From positions 186,001 to 250,000 of the forward strand of contig NZ_BBOJ01000016.1 of the NCBI RefSeq assembly GCF_000974445.1: 64,000 bases of DNA, given 5' to 3'. Under the pieces are notes generated by a model, which ran no database searches, was not told the origin of the DNA, and saw nothing but the letters and a program-made list of their open reading frames with translations. The stretch's first letter is position 1; each line of letters starts with the position of its first letter. Made by a program: the position numbers and the translations under genes. Positions 54,360-61,706 of the stretch are shown piece after piece. This stretch comes from Lentzea aerocolonigenes. GTDB lineage: Bacteria; Actinomycetota; Actinomycetes; Mycobacteriales; Pseudonocardiaceae.

Positions 54360-54376
54360 GGTATCACATTGATACC
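54360..54376. promoter_or_regulatory. Palindrome before the CopG gene
   Basis: GGTATCA-CAT-TGATACC is a perfect 7-bp dyad 8 bp before the CopG start and within the divergent TetR/CopG gap. It could bind the ribbon-helix-helix protein as an autorepressed antitoxin operator, or the TetR protein. Confidence 0.6.
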
Positions 54377-54384
54377 GTCTCTCC

Positions 54385-54591
54385 ATGGCGATGACCTTGC
54401 GGTTGACCGAAGAGGAGAACCTGCGGCTCGCTGAACTGGCGCAGGCCGAGGGTCGCTCCAAGCAGGAGGTCGTGCGGCTGGCGATCGCGGACCGCTACCA
54501 GCGCATGCAGCAGGAAGAGAAGCTCGGTGAGGTTCTCGGGCGAGTTCTGCCCAAGTACCGAGGTCTTTTGGATAGGCTCGGATCTTCCTGA
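54385..54591 (+). CDS. CopG-type ribbon-helix-helix antitoxin-like protein
   Basis: This 68-residue protein has an N-terminal strand (MTLRLTEEENLRL) and two helices (LAELAQAEGRSKQEVVRLAIADRYQ), the standard ribbon-helix-helix of CopG/Arc-type DNA-binding antitoxins. The C-terminal extension (EEKLGEVLGRVLPKYRGLLDRL) would wrap a partner toxin. It is followed after 32 bp by a Doc-like gene. The start is the ATG at 54385, with ATG 54391 possible. Confidence 0.85.
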   Translation: MAMTLRLTEEENLRLAELAQAEGRSKQEVVRLAIADRYQRMQQEEKLGEVLGRVLPKYRGLLDRLGSS

Positions 54592-54623
54592 AACTGTCAG
54601 ACCTCTGTGATCAACTGGGTGCC

Positions 54624-55010
54624 GTGATCTCCTACCTCGACGCCGGGGACCTCCTGGTGCTGGCCACGGCCGTGACCGGCGGCGATCTCGTCGTCAGGGA
54701 CATCGGCCTGCTGGACACCGCGGCGTACCGTCCCCGCGCCACCGTTCTCGGCGTGGAGGCTTACGACACGCTGTGGCTGAAGTCCTCCGCCTTACTCGAC
54801 TCGATCGTGCGAACCCGCCCTCTCATCGAGGGGAACTGGCGGCTCGGCTGGGTCGCCGCCGTCACGATGTGTGACATCAACGGCTACTGGATCGACGCCG
54901 ACGAGGACGACGCGCTCGACCTCGTGCGCGCCCTCGGCCGTGACAAGATCGACGTCCCGGAGATGGCAGGTCATCTCGAAGCGTGGGGACTCCCGAAGGA
55001 TTCCGCTTGA
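54624..55010 (+). CDS. Doc-like (Fic-fold) toxin homologue with altered active site
   Basis: This 128-residue protein has the fold pattern of the Doc/Fic family: ISYLDAGDLLVLATAV...RDIGLLDTAAYRP at the start, then the active-site helix region IEGNWRLGWVAAVTMCDING and YWIDADEDDALDLVRAL. Active Doc toxins have H-x-F-x-D/E-G-N-K-R; here it reads R-P-L-I-E-G-N-W-R, so the catalytic His and Lys are missing. Degenerate Doc-like partners of CopG proteins occur in actinomycetes. It is probably a non-phosphorylating homologue or has another activity. The start is the GTG at 54624. Confidence 0.75.
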   Translation: MISYLDAGDLLVLATAVTGGDLVVRDIGLLDTAAYRPRATVLGVEAYDTLWLKSSALLDSIVRTRPLIEGNWRLGWVAAVTMCDINGYWIDADEDDALDLVRALGRDKIDVPEMAGHLEAWGLPKDSA

Positions 55011-55037
55011 CCTAGAGCGCACTCTAGGTCATAGCGT
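55007..55037 (+). promoter_or_regulatory. MerR-type promoter with dyad operator
   Basis: TTGACC (55007-55012) and TAGCGT (55032-55037) are spaced by 19 bp, the extended spacing typical of MerR-activated promoters. Between them, arms GACCTAGAG / CTCTAGGTC form a 9+9 dyad (55009-55030). It overlaps the Doc-like stop codon and precedes the MerR gene by 8 bp. Confidence 0.8.
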
Positions 55038-55044
55038 CGAGTCC

Positions 55045-55422
55045 GTGAGTTACTCGATAGCCCAAGCCGCGCAGCGCAGTGGGTTGTCCATCGACACCTT
55101 GCGCTACTACGAACGAATCGGGCTCGTCGACCCGCCCGCGCGGGACTCGGGCGGTCGTCGCAGCTACTCGGACGACGACCTCGGCTGGCTGGCCTTCGTG
55201 ACGCGCCTGCGCACGACCGGCATGCCGATCCGCATGATGCGCGAGTTCGCGCAGCTCAGGCACGGTGGCGACCTGACGGCAGGCCGCCGCAAACAGATCC
55301 TCGTGGAGCACCGCAACGACGTCCGCGCCCGCGTGGCGGAGTTGCAGACGTGCCTGGAGGTGCTCGACTACAAGATCGACCACTACGCGGTGGTTGAGCG
55401 TGACTTGGAGGCGACGGCTTAG
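55045..55422 (+). CDS. MerR-family regulator
   Basis: This 125-residue MerR protein has the N-terminal wing-HTH SYSIAQAAQRSGLSIDTLRYYERIGLV, followed by RRSYSDDDLGWLAFVTRLRTTGMPI and a coiled-coil dimer helix ending KIDHYAVVERDLEA. There are no metal-binding Cys pairs, so it is of the oxidative/aldehyde type commonly placed beside aldo/keto reductase genes. Just downstream only the 3' remnant of such a reductase survives. The start is the GTG at 55045, with its own spaced promoter and dyad. Likely autoregulated. Confidence 0.92.
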   Translation: MSYSIAQAAQRSGLSIDTLRYYERIGLVDPPARDSGGRRSYSDDDLGWLAFVTRLRTTGMPIRMMREFAQLRHGGDLTAGRRKQILVEHRNDVRARVAELQTCLEVLDYKIDHYAVVERDLEATA

Positions 55423-55718
55423 GACCAGACCTGTCGCGCCCGCGCTGCCCCCGCCAGGATCTCGGTGCCGTCCAGCTCGATCCGCGTCTCGCCGACGCCC
55501 CGGGCTTCCCATCTCACGGCGACGACAAGCGGTCCGGGCGGGGGCAGCGGGTGCACGTAGATGCCCTGCCGCAGATGTGTTTCACCGCCACCGGCGGTTG
55601 AGGTGACGTTCAGCGTCACCATTGCACTGGTGTCCTGTCCGTGTTCGAGCGGATCCAGCGTCGTGGCCTTGCGTCCGTCGGGAAATCGCACCGCCACGTT
55701 CAGTCCGTCGGGTGCCGG
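55419..55718 (-). pseudogene. 3' remnant of a conserved hypothetical gene
   Basis: The minus-strand frame contains NVAVRFPDGRKATTLDP, then GGGETHLRQGIYVHPLPPPG, and ends with a VRWEARGVGETRIELDGTEIL segment. This resembles only the C-terminal half of conserved actinobacterial proteins of about 150-180 residues. Its reading frame is closed by TAA at 55719-55721, so the N-terminal half is missing. A GTG at 55697 could start a 92-residue product. Its 3' end overlaps the MerR stop by 4 bp. It abuts the truncated aldo/keto reductase, so both were probably cut by one deletion. Confidence 0.65.
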
Positions 55719-55722
55719 TTAG

Positions 55723-55965
55723 CTGCGAGCCCTGGCCGCCGACCGCGGCGTCACGGCGGGTCAGCTGGCGCTGGCGTGGGTGCAGCACCGCGGCGACGAC
55801 GTGGTGCCGATCCCGGGGACCAAGCGGATCAAGTACCTGGAGGAGAACGTGGCGGCAGCTTCGCTCGCGCTGTCCTCCGACGACCTGGCCGCGATCGAGG
55901 CCGCGGTGCCGGCGTCGGCGGTGGCCGGGGACCGGTACCCGGACATGAGCACCGTGGGCCGTTAG
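55723..55965 (+). pseudogene. 3' remnant of an aldo/keto reductase gene
   Basis: The frame reads LRALAADRGVTAGQLALAWV, then QHRGDDVVPIPGTKRIKYLEE, which is the C-terminal quarter of an aldo/keto reductase; IPGTKRxKYLEEN is the NADPH-binding signature. The frame is preceded by TAG at 55720-55722 and the barrel with the catalytic Tyr is absent. Intact members have about 320-330 residues; 80 remain. The neighbouring MerR gene and operator probably once controlled it. It is unlikely to be functional. Confidence 0.85.
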
Positions 55966-55986
55966 AACACACGTTCGAAGGTATCC

Positions 55987-56033
55987 CCAGGGTTGTCCAC
56001 AGGTTGGGGACAAGAGGCTGTGGACAACCCTGG
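55987..56033. terminator. Hairpin built from DnaA-box-like sequences
   Basis: Perfect 16-bp arms CCAGGGTTGTCCACAG / CTGTGGACAACCCTGG enclose 15 nt. Each arm contains TTGTCCACA, the actinobacterial DnaA-box consensus, and a third copy follows at 56039-56047 (minus strand). It stands between the aldo/keto reductase remnant and the convergent flavodoxin stop, so a terminator is the simplest reading. Confidence 0.65.
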
Positions 56034-56035
56034 CT

Positions 56036-56488
56036 TCATGTGGACAACTGGGCCGCGACGGTGGCGCCGAGCTCCCAGCAAGCCTCCAGATCGGCCTTCG
56101 ACGGCTCACCCGTGACGAGGACGTGCTGAGCGGCCTTCTCCCAGCCCAGCCCGGTCGTGGCCGTCTCGACGCTGCGCACCGCACCCGTCGTGTCGTTGTT
56201 GCCGTGCACGTAAAGCCCGAACGGCCTGCCACGCGAGGAATCGAGACACGGGTAGTAGACGGTGTCGAAGAAGTGCTTCAACGCACCGCTCATGTACCCG
56301 AGGTTGGCGGGCGTGCCGAGCAGGTAGCCGTCGGCCTCCAGGACATCCACAGCGGTTGTGGACAACGCGGCTCGCCGGACCACCTCGACGCCTGCGATCT
56401 CGGGTGTGGTGGCGCCGGAGACCACGGCTTCGAACATCGCCTGCAGGGCGGGCGACGGAGTGTGGTGGACGATCAACAACCTGGACAC
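56036..56488 (-). CDS. Flavodoxin-like / NADPH-dependent FMN reductase family protein
   Basis: This 150-residue flavodoxin-fold protein starts SRLLIVHHTPSPALQAMFEA, where the HHTPS loop binds the FMN phosphate. It has GYLLGTPANLGYMSGALKHF, the conserved flavin ring loop, and ends with a helical tail. It probably carries FMN and transfers electrons from NAD(P)H; the physiological partner is unknown. The GTG at 56488 is chosen because it begins the first beta-strand; ATG codons at 56500 and 56509 would add a few residues and overlap the divergent methyltransferase start. Confidence 0.85.
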   Translation of the reverse strand: MSRLLIVHHTPSPALQAMFEAVVSGATTPEIAGVEVVRRAALSTTAVDVLEADGYLLGTPANLGYMSGALKHFFDTVYYPCLDSSRGRPFGLYVHGNNDTTGAVRSVETATTGLGWEKAAQHVLVTGEPSKADLEACWELGATVAAQLST

Positions 56489-56507
56489 GTCGAGCAACAT
56501 AACGCCC

Positions 56508-57134
56508 ATGACCCGTGCCTCCTACGACGTTGTCGCCGCCAGCTACGCCCAGCTCATCCCGGACGCGCACGACGGCCGTCCCCTCGACGCCGCGATCATG
56601 CGGGCGTTCGCCGAACTCGCGAACGGCCCGATCGCCGACCTCGGCTGCGGCACCGGCCGCATCACCCAGCACTTGCACGAGCTCGGCAAGGACGTGTTCG
56701 GCGTCGACCTGTCCGACGGCATGCTCGACCAGGCGAAGAAGCTCTACCCGCACCTGGACTTCTTCCAGGGCGACATCACGAAGCTCGACCTCGCCGACGA
56801 CAGCCTGGGCGGCGCGGTCGTCTGGTACTCCACGGTCCACATGCCGGCGGAGGAAGTGCCGTGGCAGGAGTTCCACCGCGTCCTCGAACCCGGCGGGTAC
56901 CTGTTGCACGCCTTCAAACTGGGCAACCGGAAGAACCACATGACCCACGCGTACGGCCACGACGTGGACCTCGACGTGTACTGGCACGACATCGACGAAA
57001 CCGTGAGCAACGCGACGGAAGCCGGGTTCAACGAAGTGGCACGCCTGCAACGTCAGAAGGGTGTGGACGAAGGGGGACCGCAGGCGTTCTTGTTGATGAG
57101 CAAACGGAACCCCGCGCCCGGCCAGACGTCTTAG
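56508..57134 (+). CDS. Class I SAM-dependent methyltransferase
   Basis: This 208-residue methyltransferase has motif I PIADLGCGTGRITQHL (about residues 42-57), the acidic end of strand 2 in VFGVDLSDGML, and a motif II-like VVWYSTVHMPAEEVP. It is a compact single-domain type (Methyltransf_25/11). The substrate is unknown. The start is the ATG at 56508, which is only 19 bp from the divergent flavodoxin start, so transcripts are probably leaderless or very short-leadered. Confidence 0.9.
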   Translation: MTRASYDVVAASYAQLIPDAHDGRPLDAAIMRAFAELANGPIADLGCGTGRITQHLHELGKDVFGVDLSDGMLDQAKKLYPHLDFFQGDITKLDLADDSLGGAVVWYSTVHMPAEEVPWQEFHRVLEPGGYLLHAFKLGNRKNHMTHAYGHDVDLDVYWHDIDETVSNATEAGFNEVARLQRQKGVDEGGPQAFLLMSKRNPAPGQTS

Positions 57135-57155
57135 TGGGTGTACACAGGAGGGACC

Positions 57156-57491
57156 ATGAAGACCACCGCCCTTATGACCACCAGTCCTCGTCAGCGTCGC
57201 ATCACCTGGGGTTTCGGCCTTGCGATCGGCATCGGGATGATCGGGTTCGGGCCCCTCTTCGCGTCGCTGTGGCCGGGGTTCGACCACAGTCCGTGGGACG
57301 TCAACACGATGTTGTTCGGACTCGGCGTGGGGCTTTGCACGATCGCGTACATCTTCGGGCGGATCGCCGTCGCGGCGGTCACGGAGGGTCGCCGCAACGC
57401 GATCGCCCCGCCGACCAGAAGGGCCTACTTCGTGGCCGGCGGGGGCTTTGCCCTGGCCGCGTTGTGCCTGGCGATCGCGCTGGCTAGCTGA
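57156..57491 (+). CDS. Small three-helix membrane protein
   Basis: This 111-residue protein has three membrane helices: ITWGFGLAIGIGMIGFGPLF, MLFGLGVGLCTIAYIFGRIA and [21 protein letters not shown] short polar loop with TEGRRNAIAPPTRR lies between the last two. I recognise no family. The ATG at 57156 is supported by GGAGGG 5-6 nt upstream. It lies 21 bp after the methyltransferase gene and overlaps the convergent mutase stop by 8 bp. Confidence 0.75.
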   Translation: MKTTALMTTSPRQRRITWGFGLAIGIGMIGFGPLFASLWPGFDHSPWDVNTMLFGLGVGLCTIAYIFGRIAVAAVTEGRRNAIAPPTRRAYFVAGGGFALAALCLAIALAS

Positions 57492-59088
57492 CCAGCTCCG
57501 TCACCCGCTCACGCAGCTCGGCCAGCCGAGCCCTACCTGCCGCACGGGCGGACTCCAGTCCGTCCGTGACCGGCTGGACGACTTCCAGGTACGCCTTGAG
57601 TTTCGGTTCGGTGCCGGACGGGCGCACGATCACGCGCACGCCGTCGGCCGTCCACCGCAGCACGTCCGCGCCGGGGAGCAGGTCCTCGGACTCGAAGTCC
57701 GCCGGCGGGGTGGCGCGCAGGCGGGACATGGTCGCGCCGATCAGCGACAGATCGGTGTACCGCAAGGAGATCTGGTCGGTCAGGTGCAGGCCGTGGTCCA
57801 GCGCGAGCTGGTCCAGGGCGTCCAGCAGCGTGCGGCCCGACGCCTTCAATCCGGCCGCCAGGTCCGCCGCCACGACGGCCGCCGAGATGCCGTCCTTGTC
57901 CGCGACGAACTCCGGGTCGACGCAGTTGCCGAGCGCCTCTTCGTAGGCGAACACGAGGCCTTCGCCCGCGCGTGCCAGCCACTTGAAGCCGGTCAGCGTC
58001 TCCGCGTACCGGGCGCCGTGCGCCGCCGCGATCGACTTCAGCAGCGACGACGACACGATCGTCGTCGCCACCAGCGGATCCGCCGACTCCGTGGTGGACA
58101 GCACGAGCGAGCCGAGCAGCACGCCCGTCTCGTCGCCGCGCAGCATCCGCCACGTCGAGCCGTCACGCACGCCCAGCGCGCACCGGTCGGCGTCCGGGTC
58201 CAGGGCGATCGCCAGGTCCGCGTCCACCGACGCCGCGAGGGACAGCAGTTCGTCGGACGCGCCCGGCTCCTCCGGGTTCGGGAACACCACGGTCGGGAAG
58301 TCCGGGTCCGGCACCGCCTGCGAGCGCACCACGTGCACGTCGGTGAAACCCGCGCGCCGCAACGCTTCCACGGCGAACGCGCCACCGACGCCGTGCATCG
58401 GCGTCAACGCGACCTTCAGCTCACGCGAGTTCTGGCGCGGCAGCGAGGCGACTCGTTCCAGGTACTCGTCGACCTCGGCATCGGACACCGTCGTGTACGT
58501 GGTTGCCCGCGGCACGGACACGGCAGCGGGAACGGCCTCGATGGCCTTCTCGATCTCCCCGTCCGACGGCGGCACGATCTGCGAACCACCGGCCAGGTAG
58601 AGCTTGTAGCCGTTGTCCGCGGGCGGGTTGTGCGACGCGGTGATCTGAATTCCTGCCACAGCACCGTGTTTGCGCACCAGGAACGCGAGCACCGGCGTCG
58701 GCAACGGCCCCGGCAGCATCCGCACGTCGAAGCCCGCCGCCGCCATCACCTCGGCGGCAGCGGCGGCGAAGTCCTCGGAACCGTGCCGGGCGTCGCGCCC
58801 GACGAACACCAGGCCCGAAGTTGTTCCCAGCCACGACGCCAGACCGGCGGTCGTGCGGACGACCGTGGCGACGTTCATGCCGTTGGTGCCCGCACGCACC
58901 GGCCCGCGCAGCCCGGCGGTGCCGAACGTGAGCGGCCCGGCCATGCGGTCCCGCAAGTCCTCCAGCGCGGCGGCATCTCCGCCCATCGCCCGCGCCAACA
59001 CGCCCTGCAGCTCGGTTCGAGTCGCGTCCGACGGGTCGTCAGCGATCCACCGGAACGTCGCGTCACGCAGTGCCGGCGTCAGGCTCAT
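57484..59088 (-). CDS. pmmB: Phosphosugar mutase (PmmB-like, phosphomannomutase/phosphopentomutase)
   Basis: This 534-residue alpha-D-phosphohexomutase has the first-domain motif [16 protein letters not shown], the catalytic phosphoserine loop [15 protein letters not shown], the metal loop [10 protein letters not shown], and the C-terminal phosphate-binding [14 protein letters not shown]. The length and sequence fit the PGM2/PmmB type. In actinobacteria this gene follows the purine nucleoside phosphorylase gene, as here with a 4-bp ATGA overlap. Interconverting ribose- or deoxyribose-1-phosphate and the 5-phosphate is therefore a likely activity, besides mannose or glucose phosphates. The start is the ATG at 59088. 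Confidence 0.92.
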   Translation of the reverse strand: MSLTPALRDATFRWIADDPSDATRTELQGVLARAMGGDAAALEDLRDRMAGPLTFGTAGLRGPVRAGTNGMNVATVVRTTAGLASWLGTTSGLVFVGRDARHGSEDFAAAAAEVMAAAGFDVRMLPGPLPTPVLAFLVRKHGAVAGIQITASHNPPADNGYKLYLAGGSQIVPPSDGEIEKAIEAVPAAVSVPRATTYTTVSDAEVDEYLERVASLPRQNSRELKVALTPMHGVGGAFAVEALRRAGFTDVHVVRSQAVPDPDFPTVVFPNPEEPGASDELLSLAASVDADLAIALDPDADRCALGVRDGSTWRMLRGDETGVLLGSLVLSTTESADPLVATTIVSSSLLKSIAAAHGARYAETLTGFKWLARAGEGLVFAYEEALGNCVDPEFVADKDGISAAVVAADLAAGLKASGRTLLDALDQLALDHGLHLTDQISLRYTDLSLIGATMSRLRATPPADFESEDLLPGADVLRWTADGVRVIVRPSGTEPKLKAYLEVVQPVTDGLESARAAGRARLAELRERVTELVS

Positions 59089-59876
59089 GCGCGGTCCACC
59101 AGCTCACGCAGCAGCGTGCCCATGCGCTGAGCGGCGGCGGCACCGGCCTCCAGCACCTCCTGGTGGTTCAGCGGCTCGCCGGTGATGCCCGCCGCGAGGT
59201 TCGTGACCAGCGACAGACCGAACACCTCGACGCCTTCGGCCCGCGCGGCGATGGCCTCGTGCACGGTCGACATGCCGACCAGGTCCGCGCCCATCGTGCG
59301 CAGCATCCGGATCTCGGCCGGCGTCTCGAAGTGCGGGCCCGGCAGACCGGCGTACACGCCCTCCTCCAGCGACGGGTCGATCTCCTGCGCCAGCTTGCGC
59401 AGCCGCGGCGAGTACAGGTCCGTCAGGTCCACGAACCGCGCGCCGACCAGCGGCGACAGCGAGGTGAGGTTCAGGTGGTCGGAGATCAGCACCGGCTGCC
59501 CGACGGACATGCCCTGCCGCAGGCCACCGGCCGCGTTCGTCAGCACGATCGTGGACACACCGGCAGCAGCAGCCGTGCGCACGCCGTGAACGACCTTCTG
59601 CACGCCCTTGCCCTCGTAGCCGTGGGTACGGCCGAGGACGACGAGGACCTTCTTGCCGCCCACGTCGACGGAACGGATGGTGCCGCCGTGGCCGAGCGCG
59701 GTCGGGGCCTCGAAGCCTTCCAGCTCACCGACGGGGATTTCGCTCGCCGGCTCACCGATCACGTCGGCGGCTGGCCGCCAGCCGGAACCGAGCACGATCG
59801 CGATGTCGTGCTTCGCCACGCCGGTGCGGCTCTGGATCTCTTCCGCGGCCTTGCCGGCCAGCTCTTCTGGAGTCAC
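59085..59876 (-). CDS. punA: Purine nucleoside phosphorylase (trimeric type)
   Basis: This 263-residue enzyme splits inosine and guanosine forms with phosphate. The family signature [12 protein letters not shown], phosphate contacts in GHGG and RTHGYEG, the purine-site Glu in [16 protein letters not shown], and the late Asn of [10 protein letters not shown] are all present; Asn indicates 6-oxopurine specificity. The length and motifs fit the low-mass homotrimeric type. The start is the GTG at 59876. It lies 9 bp after a Ser/Thr kinase gene and is coupled to the PmmB-like mutase. Confidence 0.95.
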   Translation of the reverse strand: MTPEELAGKAAEEIQSRTGVAKHDIAIVLGSGWRPAADVIGEPASEIPVGELEGFEAPTALGHGGTIRSVDVGGKKVLVVLGRTHGYEGKGVQKVVHGVRTAAAAGVSTIVLTNAAGGLRQGMSVGQPVLISDHLNLTSLSPLVGARFVDLTDLYSPRLRKLAQEIDPSLEEGVYAGLPGPHFETPAEIRMLRTMGADLVGMSTVHEAIAARAEGVEVFGLSLVTNLAAGITGEPLNHQEVLEAGAAAAQRMGTLLRELVDRA

Positions 59877-59885
59877 CGCCAGATG

Positions 59886-61520
59886 TTAAACCGGGGCGAA
59901 CGTGGAGGCGATCGCGTCGAACAGCCGTGCGCGCGCCTCGTCCTCCTGCTCTGTGGGCACCACCACTTCGACCACCCACAGGTCGTGGTTGAACGGCAGC
60001 ACGCGGGAGAAGTGCGACCGCCTCAGGGCGTTGGGTTCGTCACCCTCGACCGTGCGGTAGACGAACTGGATGCTGTCCTCGATGCGCGGCCCGGAGAGAT
60101 TCGGCGTCGGCACCGTCTCGCCGCCGAAGAACCGGCCGGGCCACCGCGACTGCACCCCCGTCACGTACGTCTTGACGTCGCGCTTCGGGTAGTAGTCGGG
60201 GAACCGTTGCACGGTCACCTGGTACGCGCCGCTGCCGGACACGAAGTGCACCACCGCCGACGTCGGGAACCTCAGGTCGGCGGCGCGCTGCTCGGTGTAC
60301 ATCGACCAGCTCTGCTCGACGTTCAGCTTGAACTCGCCGCCCTGGTCGCCGATCGCCGTCAAGGCGGACGCGGTGCGCGGCACCAGCGTTGCCGAGTTGG
60401 GCAGCGTCGGCAGGGTCTGCACCGTCTGCTGGGTCGGCGGCAGCAGTGGCACGCCCGCGGCCAGTCTGGTGAGCGCGAACCCGCCACCGGAACCCACCAC
60501 GAACAGCAGGACAGCCGCGACCAGCACGAACGTGGAGGCGACCCGTCCCCGGCGCTGAGGCGTGATCGGCTTGGTGACCATGAACGGCAACGGGCCGGGG
60601 TCGTCGGCCAGCGGCGCGTCCGGTTCGATCTTCGGCTTCGGCCGCACGACGACCGGCAGCGGCACGGACTCGCGGACCTCGAACGCGTCCGTGCCCGGCT
60701 CCGGCAGCAGCGGGTAGACCTGCTTGCGCACGTCGACCAGCGACAGCCGCTCGGACGGCTCCTTCCGCATCAGCCCGCTGATCACCGGCGCGAGCCGATG
60801 AGCACCCGCGGGCACCGGCACGTCACCGTTGATCACCGCGTTGATCGTCTGCATGACGTTCTTGCCCACGTACGGCGGTTCGCCCGCCATCGCGGCCCAC
60901 ATCGTGGCGCCGAGCGACCACCGGTCCGCAGCCTCGGACACGTCACCGCCCTGCGCCACCTCGGGCGCGATGTAGGCGGGCGTGCCGAGCGTGATGCCGC
61001 GCGCGGTCATGGTGGCCTCGGCGACGTTGCGCGCGATGCCGAAGTCCGTGAGCTTGACCCGCCCGTCGTCCGCGATCAGGACGTTGCCCGGTTTGACGTC
61101 CCGGTGGGTGATCCCGACCCGGTGCGCGGACGCCAGCGCGGCCGCGACCGCGTCCAGCACCGCGGCGCCCTGCTTCTCGGTGAGGCAGCCCTGCTCCTGC
61201 AACACCTCGCCGAGGCTGCGCGACGGCACCAGCTCCATCACCACGTACGGGTCGCCGTCCTGCTGCACGACGTCGTAGAGCGTGACGAGGTTCGGGTGGG
61301 AGAGCGCGGCCACGGCACGCGCCTCGCGCATGGTCCGTTCCCGCAGCTGAGCGGCCTCGACGTCGGGCATGCCGGGCGTGTGCAGAATGCCCTTCACGGC
61401 GACCTGCCTGCCCAGCACCTCGTCGTGAGCGGCCCACACGGTGCCCATCGAGCCCTGACCGAGCACGTGCAGCAACCGGTACCGGTCCGCGATCAGGCGT
61501 TTCAGGTCACCCTTGTCCAC
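59886..61520 (-). CDS. PknB-type serine/threonine protein kinase with unknown sensor domain
   Basis: This 544-residue receptor kinase has a kinase domain (13-275) with the Gly loop VLGQGSMGTVW, catalytic Lys K43, HRD with D141, DFG at 159-161 and a Thr-rich activation loop MTARGITLGTPAYIAPE. A proline-rich linker, one membrane helix (about 327-350) and an extracellular domain of about 190 residues follow. That domain has no PASTA repeats; it looks beta-rich (KLNVEQSWSMY, VVHFVSGSGAYQVTVQRF). The start is the GTG at 61520. It lies 9 bp before punA and pmmB on one strand, so all three are probably one operon. Confidence 0.93.
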   Translation of the reverse strand: MDKGDLKRLIADRYRLLHVLGQGSMGTVWAAHDEVLGRQVAVKGILHTPGMPDVEAAQLRERTMREARAVAALSHPNLVTLYDVVQQDGDPYVVMELVPSRSLGEVLQEQGCLTEKQGAAVLDAVAAALASAHRVGITHRDVKPGNVLIADDGRVKLTDFGIARNVAEATMTARGITLGTPAYIAPEVAQGGDVSEAADRWSLGATMWAAMAGEPPYVGKNVMQTINAVINGDVPVPAGAHRLAPVISGLMRKEPSERLSLVDVRKQVYPLLPEPGTDAFEVRESVPLPVVVRPKPKIEPDAPLADDPGPLPFMVTKPITPQRRGRVASTFVLVAAVLLFVVGSGGGFALTRLAAGVPLLPPTQQTVQTLPTLPNSATLVPRTASALTAIGDQGGEFKLNVEQSWSMYTEQRAADLRFPTSAVVHFVSGSGAYQVTVQRFPDYYPKRDVKTYVTGVQSRWPGRFFGGETVPTPNLSGPRIEDSIQFVYRTVEGDEPNALRRSHFSRVLPFNHDLWVVEVVVPTEQEDEARARLFDAIASTFAPV

Positions 61521-61542
61521 GACTCGATTCTTCCTGACAGAC

Positions 61543-61641
61543 TGAGGTTCGCTTCACGGGTCCCGTCCGCGACAGCCGGGGCTGAAGCGGAACCACTTCA
61601 ACCGCGACTCTCATCGAACGGGACCCATGAAGCGAACCTCA
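61543..61641. repeat. 99-bp element with 24-bp inverted terminal arms
   Basis: TGAGGTTCGCTTCACGGGTC... (61543-61566) and its complement at 61618-61641 agree at 23 of 24 positions. The 51-nt centre holds small stems AGCC/GGCT and GAAG/CTTC. It lies in the 186-bp gap between the divergent kinase and mutA starts, and no gene is inside it. Confidence 0.7.
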
Positions 61642-61706
61642 CTGCATCGTTAACGGCGGTGAACCTCACATAGCCGTGTCGGTACTGGTCGGTAACACTG
61701 CAACGC

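Noticed and set aside
55987-56047. DnaA boxes as a replication origin
   Set aside because: Only three boxes, no AT-rich unwinding region and no dnaA, dnaN or gyrase genes nearby; two of the boxes are the arms of a hairpin between convergent genes.
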